From Protonemura montana (lineage: Eukaryota > Arthropoda > Insecta > Plecoptera > Nemouridae), in the NCBI GenBank assembly GCA_947568835.1, contig OX387605.1, forward strand, positions 19,286,418-19,350,417: a DNA stretch of 64,000 nt. Reading direction: 5' to 3'. The translations under genes and the position numbers were made by a program. The number at the start of each line of letters is the position of its first letter. Positions within the stretch are counted from its first letter, which is position 1. Positions 1 through 9,900 of the stretch are shown one piece after another. Under the pieces are notes generated by a model. That model saw only the letters and a program-made list of their open reading frames with translations. It was not told the origin of the DNA and made no database searches.

Positions 1-490
1 ATATATGGTCTTTGGTGTAGTGCATAATACAATCTCACAAACTATGTACACATTGCTAATATAATCTTTGACCTAACAAGGAATGCATCTCTTTTATGAG
101 GGGTGTTTAGAATCGCACGACCATAACATAACAACATATATATTCTGTAATTAATTATAATGACCTTTCTTGTCTAGGATACACGAGGTGATGTATCAAG
201 ACGTTGGGGTTTAGTTTTTGCATCGTGATGTACAGATCTGATCGGTGTGCACATTCGGTTTGGTAACACGTAATTTTTTATCATATTGCTCAGGGGAAAC
301 GATAGAATTTTTTAAATTTTTATACTAAAACTACTTGCTTATTGGGTATCAGTAGTTAGATACTGAGATCAGAGACTCTTTAGGCTGAGACCTCCAAAGC
401 TGCAATTTGCAAAGGTTGATGCTAAGGTTGGTATCTAGGAGATGTTACTTGAGTTTCCTCAATCCATGTTCACACTGAACTATGGTAATA
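1..490. other. AT-rich non-coding DNA at the window edge
   Basis: I see no open reading frame, splice-site pair or recognisable repeat here. It forms the 3' flank, on the minus strand, of the SINE that follows. Confidence 0.5.
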
Positions 491-830
491 ATTGATTGAT
501 TGGTTGATTTGTTTTTGTTGAACGGCGAACTGTTTTAATATCCGGGGCTGTGGCACACACGTCGAAGCCGTGTGTGACGTTGAGGACGGCGGTGAACATA
601 AATTAACCTAGAAAAGTAGAGGGGAAACCCGGCGACGGCAACACAGAGTAAAAGAATTCCTCTACAAATGCATGCTAAAGAGATGTTGATTAGCTAGCCT
701 CTCCCGAACAGAACTAGTAATTTGTATGATGGTCACCCATCCAATATCTGACTCACCGTAGTGTGGCTCAACTTCGGACATCGCACACGAGAACCAGTGT
801 TTCGAACACGCCAAGCCGCTCGGTATACTC
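491..830 (-). mobile_element. SINE with a 5S-rRNA-derived head
   Basis: Read on the minus strand, about 825 to 720 follows the 5S rRNA layout. GGTTCTCGT is followed by a CCGAAGTTGAGC block, like the CGGAAGCTAAGC of 5S, and then by ATTGGATGGGTGACC, like the ACTTGGATGGGAGACC of 5S. These blocks are the internal RNA polymerase III promoter of 5S genes. The sequence then continues into a non-5S body, including GCCGGGTTTCCCCTCT and TTCTAGGTTAATTTATGTTCA. It ends in a short simple repeat, AATCAACCAATCAATCAAT (508-490), as SINE 3' tails often do. This fits the 5S-headed SINE class (SINE3 type). A relative of the body, without the 5S head, lies at 29505-29715. The 5' edge is approximate and I could not identify target-site duplications. 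A 5S pseudogene alone is less likely because the body is shared with another locus. Confidence 0.75.
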
Positions 831-2198
831 AGGCTTGGTCAAACCTCTAAGGCTATTCAAAGCTCGTTACACGACTGAGCGCAGTCATAAACAAATACGA
901 AAGAGTATACTATGCTTTACATATGTTATGTGATTTTGCCATGTGATCTATAACCAATCGAATAGCCTGGCTTAGAAGGTACATGTTTAGTATTTGCATT
1001 TCATGGCACCGAGCAACCTAAAATATCGAGATGGTCAGATCTGGTCATAAAACTGGAATGTGGATTGGTTGAGACCTAAAAGTTGGAATACTTGCCTAAT
1101 TCCGACGGTCGCAAGGTTGCTAGTTATTTCAAATCATATATCAATTCACTTAAAATATCAGTCTTGTAGCGAAAATATACCACCCGGTAATTGTATGTTC
1201 ATTGACATTGTCATGACAAGCCGTAACTAAATGACGTTGCAAAACGGGTGAGATATAGGGTAGGTTACAGATATACTGAAAAGGTCTTTTTGTTATTCTA
1301 GTCCACTATGCAGCACCGGTCGTTAAACTAAAATGTAATTAAATGGGTATGAGAAAAGTACCCTCGTCTATTTGGTGTTTTATATATATTTTTACTTACC
1401 AACGGTGGAGCTCAAATGGTATGAGAGCGGTGTACTAATGTTTGTGCAGTTCAAATAATAAGTCTGTAACGTGCAAATAACAGTGGTGAGTGGAGGGGAT
1501 AGGGGATATTTAAAAATAAAACTTTAAAATGCAATTTTGATGGAATTCTTGCATCCATGAAGAAATTACTTTTTTTTCTTAAAAAAAATGAAATTTTAAG
1601 ACCCAATAAAAATTATTTTGATTAGGTAATTAAGATGACAGTTTAATTTTTACTTTTCTCTCTTACTTCTTATGATACTATATTTCTCTGTATACTTATT
1701 ATACTACATCTTACACTACTATAACTTACTATAACTTATTTACATATTATATAATCCTTACCTCCTTCCTAATCCCAATCCTAATCCTTATATAATCCTG
1801 TCATTAAATGATGATTTGTAAGATTGATTGAAATATAAGAATGAAATAAATATGATTCCTGTAATGAAACTACAAAAAAACTGCTCATTATTATCAATGA
1901 AATTATTTTTGCTGCAAATCTGCATTATTCCTGGTAATAGCACTGTAGTAGTTTTGTTATTTCTTGTGTATTGTTTCAGATCGGTCTACTGCCTTGCTGA
2001 ACACAAAATATTCAGCTGTTGGTAGGTAAGTAAGAGACAAGCAGCTAACATGCCATCAAACCAAACCATCGTGATCATCACCAGGAAAATTTTTATATTT
2101 TTAATAATATTTTGTCTTCATTAGTTTGTACATGAATGCTTTATTCCCAAAGAACTCAACTTTTAAAAAAGGTTTGACCAAAAACTTGAAAAAGTTAC

Positions 2199-2275
2199 AA
2201 ATAACGTCTCGTTTGAAACGGTTATAGTGTTCATAATAATAAAATACCATGCGCATCGCAAGCGTTTGAAATTTA
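2199..2275 (+). repeat. Dispersed repeat fragment (tail of the 26.2-kb SINE-like family)
   Basis: The stretch with ACGGTTATAGTGTTCATAAT followed by AATAAAATACC and GCAAGCGTTTG matches two other places. The right half matches the minus-strand sequence at about 26206-26156 (CATAATAATAAAATACC, TGCGCAT, GCAAGCGTTTG). The left half matches plus-strand sequence at about 26392-26430 (TTTGAGACGGTTATAGTG). It is therefore a fragment of a mobile repeat family, probably 5'-truncated. Confidence 0.65.
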
Positions 2276-2864
2276 CATAAGATTTCATCTAAAAGTCTAA
2301 TTTTATTTAAAATTTCTCATTTTATAATGTTTTACTGCATACAAGTACTGCATGCATGCAAGTTTATAAGCATACAGTGAGAGTATGCTGGGCATGCAAC
2401 AAAACCTCAGAGTGGGTCTGCGCCGAATTGGGTTCTCCTAATATTTAGGAACCTATAAAGATTCTTCATCAAAACTTAAGCCCATGAAAAGTTGCAGGAA
2501 ATTAGTATCTAAATAATAAGTTTAGAGTATTTTATGTTCTTATAATAAATAAATAATATTAATAAAATGAGTTTTTGGCAGTTTTTGGTAGAACCTTTTT
2601 TTAAAGTTGAGTTCTTTGAGAGTTCTTAGAGTATTTTAAGCTTTTATCACACTTTTATTATTTCCTCAATGTCAAACTACGCTGTACTCATGGTACAAGC
2701 ATATTTGAATTTCTTTACTAAGCATGAATACCGTATTTGTTTTTTTCTATAAATAAATCCTGCAATAGGCTCAAAGAAAAGTCAAGGCCAGACAACTGCA
2801 AGACTCGCACAAACATTATCAAAAAAAAGTTCAGTTACAAAGTCAAGTTACAGGAAAACACAAT

Positions 2865-2870
2865 TTTATT
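2865..2870 (-). terminator. Candidate polyadenylation signal of BOLA3
   Basis: AATAAA reads on the minus strand about 160 bases past the BOLA3 stop codon. This is a normal distance for a short 3' UTR, but it is inferred from the hexamer alone. Confidence 0.45.
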
Positions 2871-3030
2871 CAATTAGTGGTGGCAGGTGAAAGCATTACA
2901 GCTAAAACGATGGCACCATAAAATCTTAGCTTTTGTTCACAATGTGCAGCATAAAAACTTGTAAATAACCAATTTTGTCTAGACATGATAACCCTAATAA
3001 GATTTCTAAATATATATATAAGTATATACT

Positions 3031-4154
3031 CTAGCTAGGGACTGAGGTGTGAATTCGTAGACCGTGCATGTCTTTTATTTCTTCTTTGAGAGCCTGAAAC
3101 ACAAGAAATCGGATGAAAATAAGGCAAATATAGAAATTAATTATACCTGTTTGTACATTATTTTCATTTCTTGATCACATTTTTTTTCTCGTTGCAAAAA
3201 ACCTTCTTGAGCATTAATAATTTAGGTTAAATCATTTATATGATGTGTGAAAGCTGAGAAAATGCGCTAAAGCTGAAAAGCTATTTATGCTTTAGTAGTA
3301 TTAGCAAAAGGCAAAAAGTTGATAGCAAAGGTGATAACTTTTTATTATTAACTCAGTTATTCAGCTTTGGTAACAATCTTACAACTGGGTTAAAGACCTT
3401 TATGATAATTATGAAGTACAAAAAACAGCTTTGGATCATAAAATTTATAATGGTAGTACGATTTAGCTAAATTAAATATTTATCTGTTCCAATTTACCTC
3501 ATTTATTAGCTGATGTTGTTTAACCATCTTAAGCCCTTTGAATTCCATGGATTCAATCATTACTTCATACATTGCACCGCAGCCACCTACAAGATGTAAA
3601 TGTTATTATGGCTCGGCACAGCTAAATGAAATTCAATTCAGTTCCTCAAAGTTAATTCCTCTCAATTTAGAGAGGAAAAAAATCTTCCTGCCTATTTATT
3701 TGTTTGGTTAATAAATAAATAAATAGTAAAATAAATAGTAGATAATAATAAATATAGTAGAATATTAATTAACATAACTAACAAATAGTAGTAAATAAAC
3801 TGGAAAAGGAACTGGAAATTACTCATGTTCCTGAGTAATTTCCAGTCTATTTTAAGGTAAGAACTTTAGTTTTGCCGTTAACTTTGCTACCAACCAGGTT
3901 ACTTACCTGAGATGTCGTTGACTTCAATGCAACTTGCTTGGGGAAACTGTTGCTGTAATATATCTTTAATTTTCTTCTCGCCCACTGCACTTGATGATTT
4001 TTGTCCTGTCCAAAGCCGAGAAGCTAGCTTCAAATAATAGTGGTGTTAGTTGATAAATTTGGTACACATCAAATTTGGACGGTTGTTACAGGGATTGTAT
4101 AAAGCTTACCGAAAAAGGCCGAATGGCTGTTAAGAACATCAACCTTTCAAGCAT
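3031..4154 (-). CDS. BOLA3: BolA-like protein 3, mitochondrial (four exons)
   Basis: Coding exons are 4154-4110, 4027-3907, 3586-3498 and 3093-3031. All introns are GT-AG and the phases agree (0, 1, 0), giving 105 residues and a TAG stop. BOLA3 proteins act in the mitochondrial matrix, where with glutaredoxin 5 and NFU1 they help deliver [4Fe-4S] clusters to client proteins such as lipoate synthase and respiratory complex subunits. Residues 1-25 (MLERLMFLTAIRPFS, then LASRLW) are basic and hydrophobic without acidic residues after position 3, as expected of a mitochondrial presequence. The BolA domain follows from about residue 30: a KKIKDILQQQFPQA helix, the VNDISGGCGAMYEV strand-turn with the conserved Cys, a KQHQLINEALKEEIKDMHG helix, and a C-terminal HGLRIHT with the conserved His. 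The Cys and His are the expected cluster ligands. Human BOLA3 is similar in length. The start was chosen because its exon joins in phase to the BolA exons. A different upstream ATG at 4323 is described separately. A retrotransposon sits just upstream. Confidence 0.95.
3811..3846. repeat. Perfect inverted repeat in BOLA3 intron 2
   Basis: ACTGGAAATTACTCA (3811-3825) and TGAGTAATTTCCAGT (3832-3846) are exact reverse complements, 15 bp each, around a 6-base loop. It lies between the exons ending at 3907 and starting at 3586, in AT-rich DNA with many TAAATAAATAG repeats. It would form a stem-loop in the intron RNA, but is too short for a usual pre-miRNA. Confidence 0.85.
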
Positions 4155-4215
4155 GGTAAGTTGTTTTCTTTACCGAAAATAATTATAGTCAATAACACTC
4201 AGTAACCACAGCCAT

Positions 4216-4323
4216 TTAACTGAAATTTACCTCATATGCTTTTTTTGAGGTTACATATACAGATGCACGTTGTGTAAACTGACATTTAATGATATGTTTC
4301 TCCAGTGTGATATTCACCGCCAT
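4216..4323 (-). other. Short open frame upstream of BOLA3 (uORF or alternative first exon)
   Basis: An ATG at 4323 opens 35 codons (start MAVNITLEKHIIKC) before TAA at 4216. Inside it, GAG followed by gtaaat at 4231/4230 is a possible splice donor in phase 0. That is the phase needed to join BOLA3 exon 2 at 4027. It could therefore be an upstream ORF in the BOLA3 leader, an alternative first exon without the mitochondrial presequence, or chance. I do not recognise the peptide. Confidence 0.25.
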
Positions 4324-4430
4324 AATCAAACTAATAGTTAAAAATGCAATTAATTGTTGATCAAAGTACAAGTTTTCCTCGTTTTTTTTCAAATGTATTA
4401 GTACTGAGCTCTAAAAAGGTAGCTACAAAT

Positions 4431-6910
4431 AGATGACTTGTATTGACAATATTTTTACGAGCAGTGTTAATGGTTCGGCAAGGTCGATCGATTCAGGGTT
4501 GTCTGATCATTGCATTCAGGTGCTCAGTGTGAATGGCACGAAAACAAAAACAATTAAGCGTGTTTTAGTGAACAAGCGCTCCTTCAATGTGAAACAAATT
4601 GAGCTGTTTTCAATATTATTGAGTACTGTAAATTGGGACAGCATCTACACCAAACTTAATGTTAATGAAATGTTTGAGGAATTTACAAAACTATTTAATC
4701 AAGTATTTAACAAAGCTTTTCCCGTAAAAAGAAAATTAATAAGAATAAAAAGAAATCACTATCAAAGTTGGTACACAGATGAACTAAAGGAGATGGCTGT
4801 GGAGGTCGATAAATTATATATTAAGTCTAAAATTTCTGGTAATCCAATTGACAAAGAAAGTCATGCGAGAAGGAAAAGAAATTATAGGTCGGCAATGTCA
4901 AAAAGTATCAGAAATTCTAATATTAATCAAATCAAAAGCTCTAATAACAAATGTAAATCAGCATGGGACCTAATAATAAAGCCTAATGTGAAAGGAATAA
5001 ATTCTGTAAATGATATCAAACTAAATAATGAAAAAAATGAAGAAATCACAGATAAGGCTGAAGTAGCCAACATTTTTAACAAATATTTTAAAGACGCTGC
5101 CATTAAAGTTTTAATTGAAACTAAATTAGGAAACATCAGCAAGCCTGTAATCTCAAAAAAACCAACCGATAATAATATAATAAGGCGACAAAACCATAAG
5201 ACTTTCTTTTTATTTCCTGTTAGCGCCAAGGATTTTTTGGATGCACTCGACAAAGTGACTAAGAAAAAATCTGCGGGTTTCGATGGTGTACCATGTCACA
5301 TATTAAAACATGCGGGTTTCTATTTAATTGATCCTATAATTTTTATAATAAATAGCTCATTTTCAACTGGTATTTTTCCTGAAAGGTTGAAGACGACAAT
5401 TATATCCCCGCTATTCAAAAATGGAAGACGTGATGATGTAAAAAACTATCGACCTCTTGCGTTATTGTCCGTTTTTTCTAAATTAATTGAAAAAATATTT
5501 TGTACTAAAATTTTATCATTCCTGGACAGGTATTCGCCATTAAATGAATCGCAACACGGATTTAGACAGGGGAAATCTACTACCACAGCTATCACTAGCT
5601 TCTTAAATCGCATTTACGATGCCTTGGATAACCATAGAACAGCCATTGGTGTGTTCTATGATTTTTCCAAGGCATTCGATATGGTAAACCATGATTTACT
5701 TCTAGAAAAATTAAAACGCTTTGGAATTAATGGTATAGCAAATAATTGGATTAAATCATATTTAAAAGATAGGAAACAAATAACAAAAGTAACTGACTCA
5801 AAGGGCACTCAACATTTTTCAGACGAAGTTTTTATTAATATCGGAGTGCCACAGGGATCTATTATTGCCCCAATTTTATTTATTTTATTTACGGACGATA
5901 TGTCAGAAAATGTTCCGACTGGACACTTAACTCAGTTTGCAGATGATACCACCCACTTTTTAAAAGCCGATGATGGAGAAGATAACGATCCTGCATTCAT
6001 AAACAAAAACAGTGCAGCCACAGACCAAATTGCAAAATGGGTAATACAAAATAAACTTTCTATAAATAAATCTAAAACTGTTATGCTCCAATTTCACCCT
6101 AAAATTAACTTAAATTTCAATACAAGTCCTCTAATTTACTTAAATGGTCAGAGTATAGTGCTACAAAATTCAACCAAATATCTAGGATTAATGCTTGACA
6201 GTAAATTGAACTGGCATGAACAGATAGATAGGGTGAGCAAACAAATGGCTTCTGGTTGCTTTCTAATAAAGCGCATAATGCAAATTTGTAATTTTAACAC
6301 AGCAAAGTTAGTGTATCATTCCTACGTTCATTCTAGAATTGCGTATGGTATTTTATTATGGGGACATTCGAATTATACAAAGAGACTTTTTATTTTACAA
6401 AAAAGAGCGGTTCGATATCTTGCCTCCGCTAATTTTAATCCGTGTACGGCTGGGACATATTTTAAAGATTCCTGCAGACCACTTTTTATCGAGTTTGATA
6501 TTTTAACGCTACCATGCATGTACATTTATAGTGCAGTTTTTTATGTAATTGACAACAAAAATCAAACAATTGAACAAAATAAAATTCATAGTTATTGCAC
6601 TAGAAACAATTTTACATTAAAACTAGATAAACATTGTTCATCATTTAATAATAGGAGCCCAATGGCAAATGGTATATGTTTTTATAATAAGCTATTAACT
6701 GATTGTAAGCTGTCCTTTGAAAAAAATAATACTTTATCCTTTAAGACCAATGTAAAAAAATTCCTGTTAAAAAATGCTTTTTATTCTGTCAAAGAGTTTT
6801 TACATTTCAAACACATAACATAGAACATAGATTTTAGATATTGACTTGTCATATGCCATTATGTATACATGGTTCTTTAATGATACAATAAAAGCAATTT
6901 CAATTTCAAA
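4431..6910 (+). mobile_element. 5'-truncated non-LTR (LINE) retrotransposon
   Basis: The element keeps the last part of an apurinic-type endonuclease, a full reverse transcriptase and a 3' UTR. The UTR ends with AATAAA (near 6887) and a short, degenerate CAATTTCAATTTC tail instead of a long poly(A). The 5' end falls within the endonuclease region, which is the usual result of incomplete target-primed reverse transcription. The body looks like the Jockey/CR1-group families common in arthropods, but I cannot assign a named family by eye. Target-site duplications were not identified. It lies about 280 bases upstream of the BOLA3 start, in the opposite orientation. Confidence 0.9.
4433..6823 (+). 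CDS. Reverse transcriptase ORF of a non-LTR retrotransposon (5'-truncated)
   Basis: This 796-codon open frame encodes the C-terminal end of ORF2. Residues 1-30 (TCIDNIFTS, SGLSDHC) are the last motif of the APE-type endonuclease, with the SDH residues, so most of the endonuclease is missing. The reverse transcriptase follows. SAGFDGVP is at about 280-287, and KNYRPLALLSVFSKLIEK and HGFRQGKST come after it. Motif A is FYDFSKAFD at 408-416 (catalytic Asp 410), GVPQGSIIAP starts at 471, and the catalytic FADD box is at 502-505. The C-terminal third, with YGILLWG and LQKRAVRYL, is the usual thumb and tail of Jockey/CR1-like enzymes. The enzyme copies its own RNA at a nicked chromosomal target. 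An in-frame TAG directly precedes the first ATG, so that ATG is only the first one after the truncation, not the true start. The absence of internal stops suggests a fairly young insertion. The element cannot move by itself without the endonuclease. Confidence 0.95.
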   Translation: MTCIDNIFTSSVNGSARSIDSGLSDHCIQVLSVNGTKTKTIKRVLVNKRSFNVKQIELFSILLSTVNWDSIYTKLNVNEMFEEFTKLFNQVFNKAFPVKRKLIRIKRNHYQSWYTDELKEMAVEVDKLYIKSKISGNPIDKESHARRKRNYRSAMSKSIRNSNINQIKSSNNKCKSAWDLIIKPNVKGINSVNDIKLNNEKNEEITDKAEVANIFNKYFKDAAIKVLIETKLGNISKPVISKKPTDNNIIRRQNHKTFFLFPVSAKDFLDALDKVTKKKSAGFDGVPCHILKHAGFYLIDPIIFIINSSFSTGIFPERLKTTIISPLFKNGRRDDVKNYRPLALLSVFSKLIEKIFCTKILSFLDRYSPLNESQHGFRQGKSTTTAITSFLNRIYDALDNHRTAIGVFYDFSKAFDMVNHDLLLEKLKRFGINGIANNWIKSYLKDRKQITKVTDSKGTQHFSDEVFINIGVPQGSIIAPILFILFTDDMSENVPTGHLTQFADDTTHFLKADDGEDNDPAFINKNSAATDQIAKWVIQNKLSINKSKTVMLQFHPKINLNFNTSPLIYLNGQSIVLQNSTKYLGLMLDSKLNWHEQIDRVSKQMASGCFLIKRIMQICNFNTAKLVYHSYVHSRIAYGILLWGHSNYTKRLFILQKRAVRYLASANFNPCTAGTYFKDSCRPLFIEFDILTLPCMYIYSAVFYVIDNKNQTIEQNKIHSYCTRNNFTLKLDKHCSSFNNRSPMANGICFYNKLLTDCKLSFEKNNTLSFKTNVKKFLLKNAFYSVKEFLHFKHIT

Positions 6911-9900
6911 ATTAATATTTAATATAATCCATTTTTCAATCTTATTTATCAATTGATTATCATATTAACAATCTAATCAAATTTAATTAATATTGCTTGG
7001 CTTGATCAGGTGGAGGACAAAAATCCAATTGCCAAAATTTAAAATAAATGTAGATTTAACATTTACACTAGTCTCCAGACCTGAGGGTGCACAAAAATGG
7101 GTAAGTTTAACAATATACAAATATTATTTTGAATCATTAAAAAACAGAGAGAAACAAGCAATTTATCTTAGCATATTATAAGCATTATATAAGCTTATAG
7201 CATAGTAAATTAGCATTTTGGCATATTAGAAGACGGCAGGAAAGATGGGTAAACCAAGTGGGAACAGATAAGAAAAAGGTGAGAACTGGGGAAAAATAAA
7301 CAAAGAAGAACCAGGATTGAACCTACAAAAAATGGAATGAGATTGCAAGGAAAGAGGAGATGGCAAAGAATGAAGAGTAGATAAAAGATGTTTATCCAAA
7401 TACATTATATACACTAACTAGTGACTATGTACGTATTGCTGGAAGGCAGGAGCCTAAAGCCTAGACGGATCAAGACTCGTTGAGCTTAATTAGCACCTCA
7501 ACGAGCTGTTCAACAGATCACTGCATTGCATAAACCTTTCGTAGGAATTTCAAAGTGGGCAAGGTCAGGCAAGATGATAAAATCGGAAACAAATGAAACA
7601 TAAAGATTGCTGTCAAAAAATTCCAGGGACTTAACATTGAGTAACTTTTTACCGACAACAAACCACAACTATCAACCAATGATTCCACTATTTACTTACA
7701 GAAAACAAGAAAGCTAACACCCCCACACAAAGAAGAAGATCGTCAAGTGTCCACCCAACTTTTTTTTTTTAATTAACCACTGAGCATGATGTTGTTGGGA
7801 AAACTAGTAGAGCAAGCTGCGCAGTTATGTAGTGGTAAGGTCTTCCATGACAGGACGACATGGCGAATCCTTGTCTGCGGAATCCGTGCAGAAATGATCA
7901 GAGTTAAAAATTGCATCTGTCACAGAATTAAAAGAAAAAAAGTAAAGTATCTAGCTTGCAAAAACATTGTCTACTGGTATTTTCGACTGACCTGGACCAA
8001 AGTAAGTTTGAAACTTGCTTGATGAAGTATGCTTTTTACTGGGACTTTTTGCACCAGCTTCAAGCAAGGACTCTACCACCTGAAATCACCAACTGTCTAC
8101 GAATCATATGCTTTTTAATTGCATCGAGAGCGACCCAATAGTGAGCAACTCTTTTAGTCAAACACACAAAAGTTGCACTGGGGCAGAAAAACATGCCCAG
8201 CCGAAAATACATAATGCCCCCGGAGCACATCGAGGGCGCTTCAAGGCAGCCAGCCGAATGCGCCATGCCCAACCTTGGATGTCCATCCTGGGGATGTCAA
8301 CCTTGGATCTTGGATGTCCACCTGAACATGCACAACCTCATCTGTTTTTTATTGATTATAGTACGTACCACAGAGCAAAATCACTTATACCTGCTCACAA
8401 ACGTTTAACAAATACGGAGATGGATATATTGATACATCCAAGACCACTGATGAACAATTTATGAATACATTTGAAAAAAGAACATTAAAAAAGGGGCAAT
8501 TTAATAACTAGGTCATTTGGTGATTTTGGTTCTTAAAGACGAGCTGTGTTTTATCTAATCAAGATTTATTATAGATTATTAATTCAGTACATCATGTTTA
8601 CAAAAAAATGTACAATAGTGACATTGTAATTATACATAGGCATTATTCTTAATATGTTTGATAATAATTATAATAATTCTTTCATAATTTTTATCATATC
8701 CACAATCATTTTAACAAAACGTTACAAATTCACTCTAAACTAAGAACTGGAGCAGGGAGCGCATACAATCAAATCACATCAGCCTATTATTATTTCTCTT
8801 TTAAAATAGTTATCTGATGTACCTAACCTCATTCAAAGCATCAAAATAGTCTACATTATAGGTACACAATTGCAAGGAGTGGAACTTTCTCAGATGCTAG
8901 CTGTACACTGTATTTTCGACTATCGCAAAGTATTTGACTATTTTGCAGATTGGGCAGCTTTTTTAATTACCAATGGAATCCTTAGCAAGTCGAGAGGTAA
9001 TTGTAAATGAGATCTGCAGGTCACTACCAGTATTTACTTCCAATGTACATTTCAATGAGAAAGAAAACATTTCAAATCAACACAGCCTGTACAGTATGCA
9101 GAGGCTTACAAAATTAATTTCCTCACATTTGTCTTATCTATAGCTCCCACTGGCCATTATACTTTACTAATAATAAAAACATAGGTACACAAAGATAATA
9201 ATAACTTATTCTGATATCAGAATACTACAGGCACACAGTCCACAAGAGGCTAGTTAATAATGACTTTGTGTTAAGCTGCCAATTGCAGCTTCTCTCATTA
9301 TTGGTAATAACATAATGGTACACCATAATAACGTTAATTTTTAATAGTAATAGGCCTATAATCATGACATGACCATCTCAGGAAATAGATGTGAATTTGA
9401 CAAGTAGAAAGGTAAACATGTCTGAAGAAACTAGCAGATGTCTTTACGACTTTTAAATCAGGTGTGAAATTTATTGGGATAAACGTCATTGGAGTCATGA
9501 ACATTTAGAGGAGTTAATTTGGATTAACTATTTCATGCTCACTTTAATTAACATCTTCCGGGGAATGTTATGGTTGAAGAATATATTGTCTTCACATGTG
9601 CCATTTAATTTGTCCACAGCAGATATAATCAATTAAAGCACAAGTTGTCATCAGAAATAAATGCTCGGTTCCAGAATAATTAGTTATTTGCAAAAATTTA
9701 CGATCACAGGTCCAAACTGCAATTTCTAGTTACTATCAATCTCGTAATATTTCTCATGGAATGCTCTTTTATAATATTTATATTTTATAGTCTTAATATG
9801 GTGTGAATCAATAGGTAACGCACTTTTTGTAATCTTGCTCCTGAGGAGCCGATCTATGTTTGCAGCTTTAAATGCTCTACAAAGTATTCTACCCAAGATT

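Larger units (their letters stand above)
831..3030. other. Intergenic AT-rich DNA
   Basis: No convincing gene is visible. The stretch holds AT-rich low-complexity DNA, a fragment of a dispersed repeat near 2199-2275 and, at its right end, the probable 3' UTR of the BOLA3 gene. The one open frame of note (1828-2025, plus) is short, begins near a stop-dense region and has no recognisable content. Confidence 0.5.

Noticed and set aside
720..825. A functional 5S rRNA gene
   Set aside because: Many substitutions throughout, no matching 5S 3' end, and direct fusion to a SINE body.
4927..5253. 108-codon minus-strand frame
   Set aside because: It is antisense to the reverse transcriptase ORF, which has clear domain motifs.
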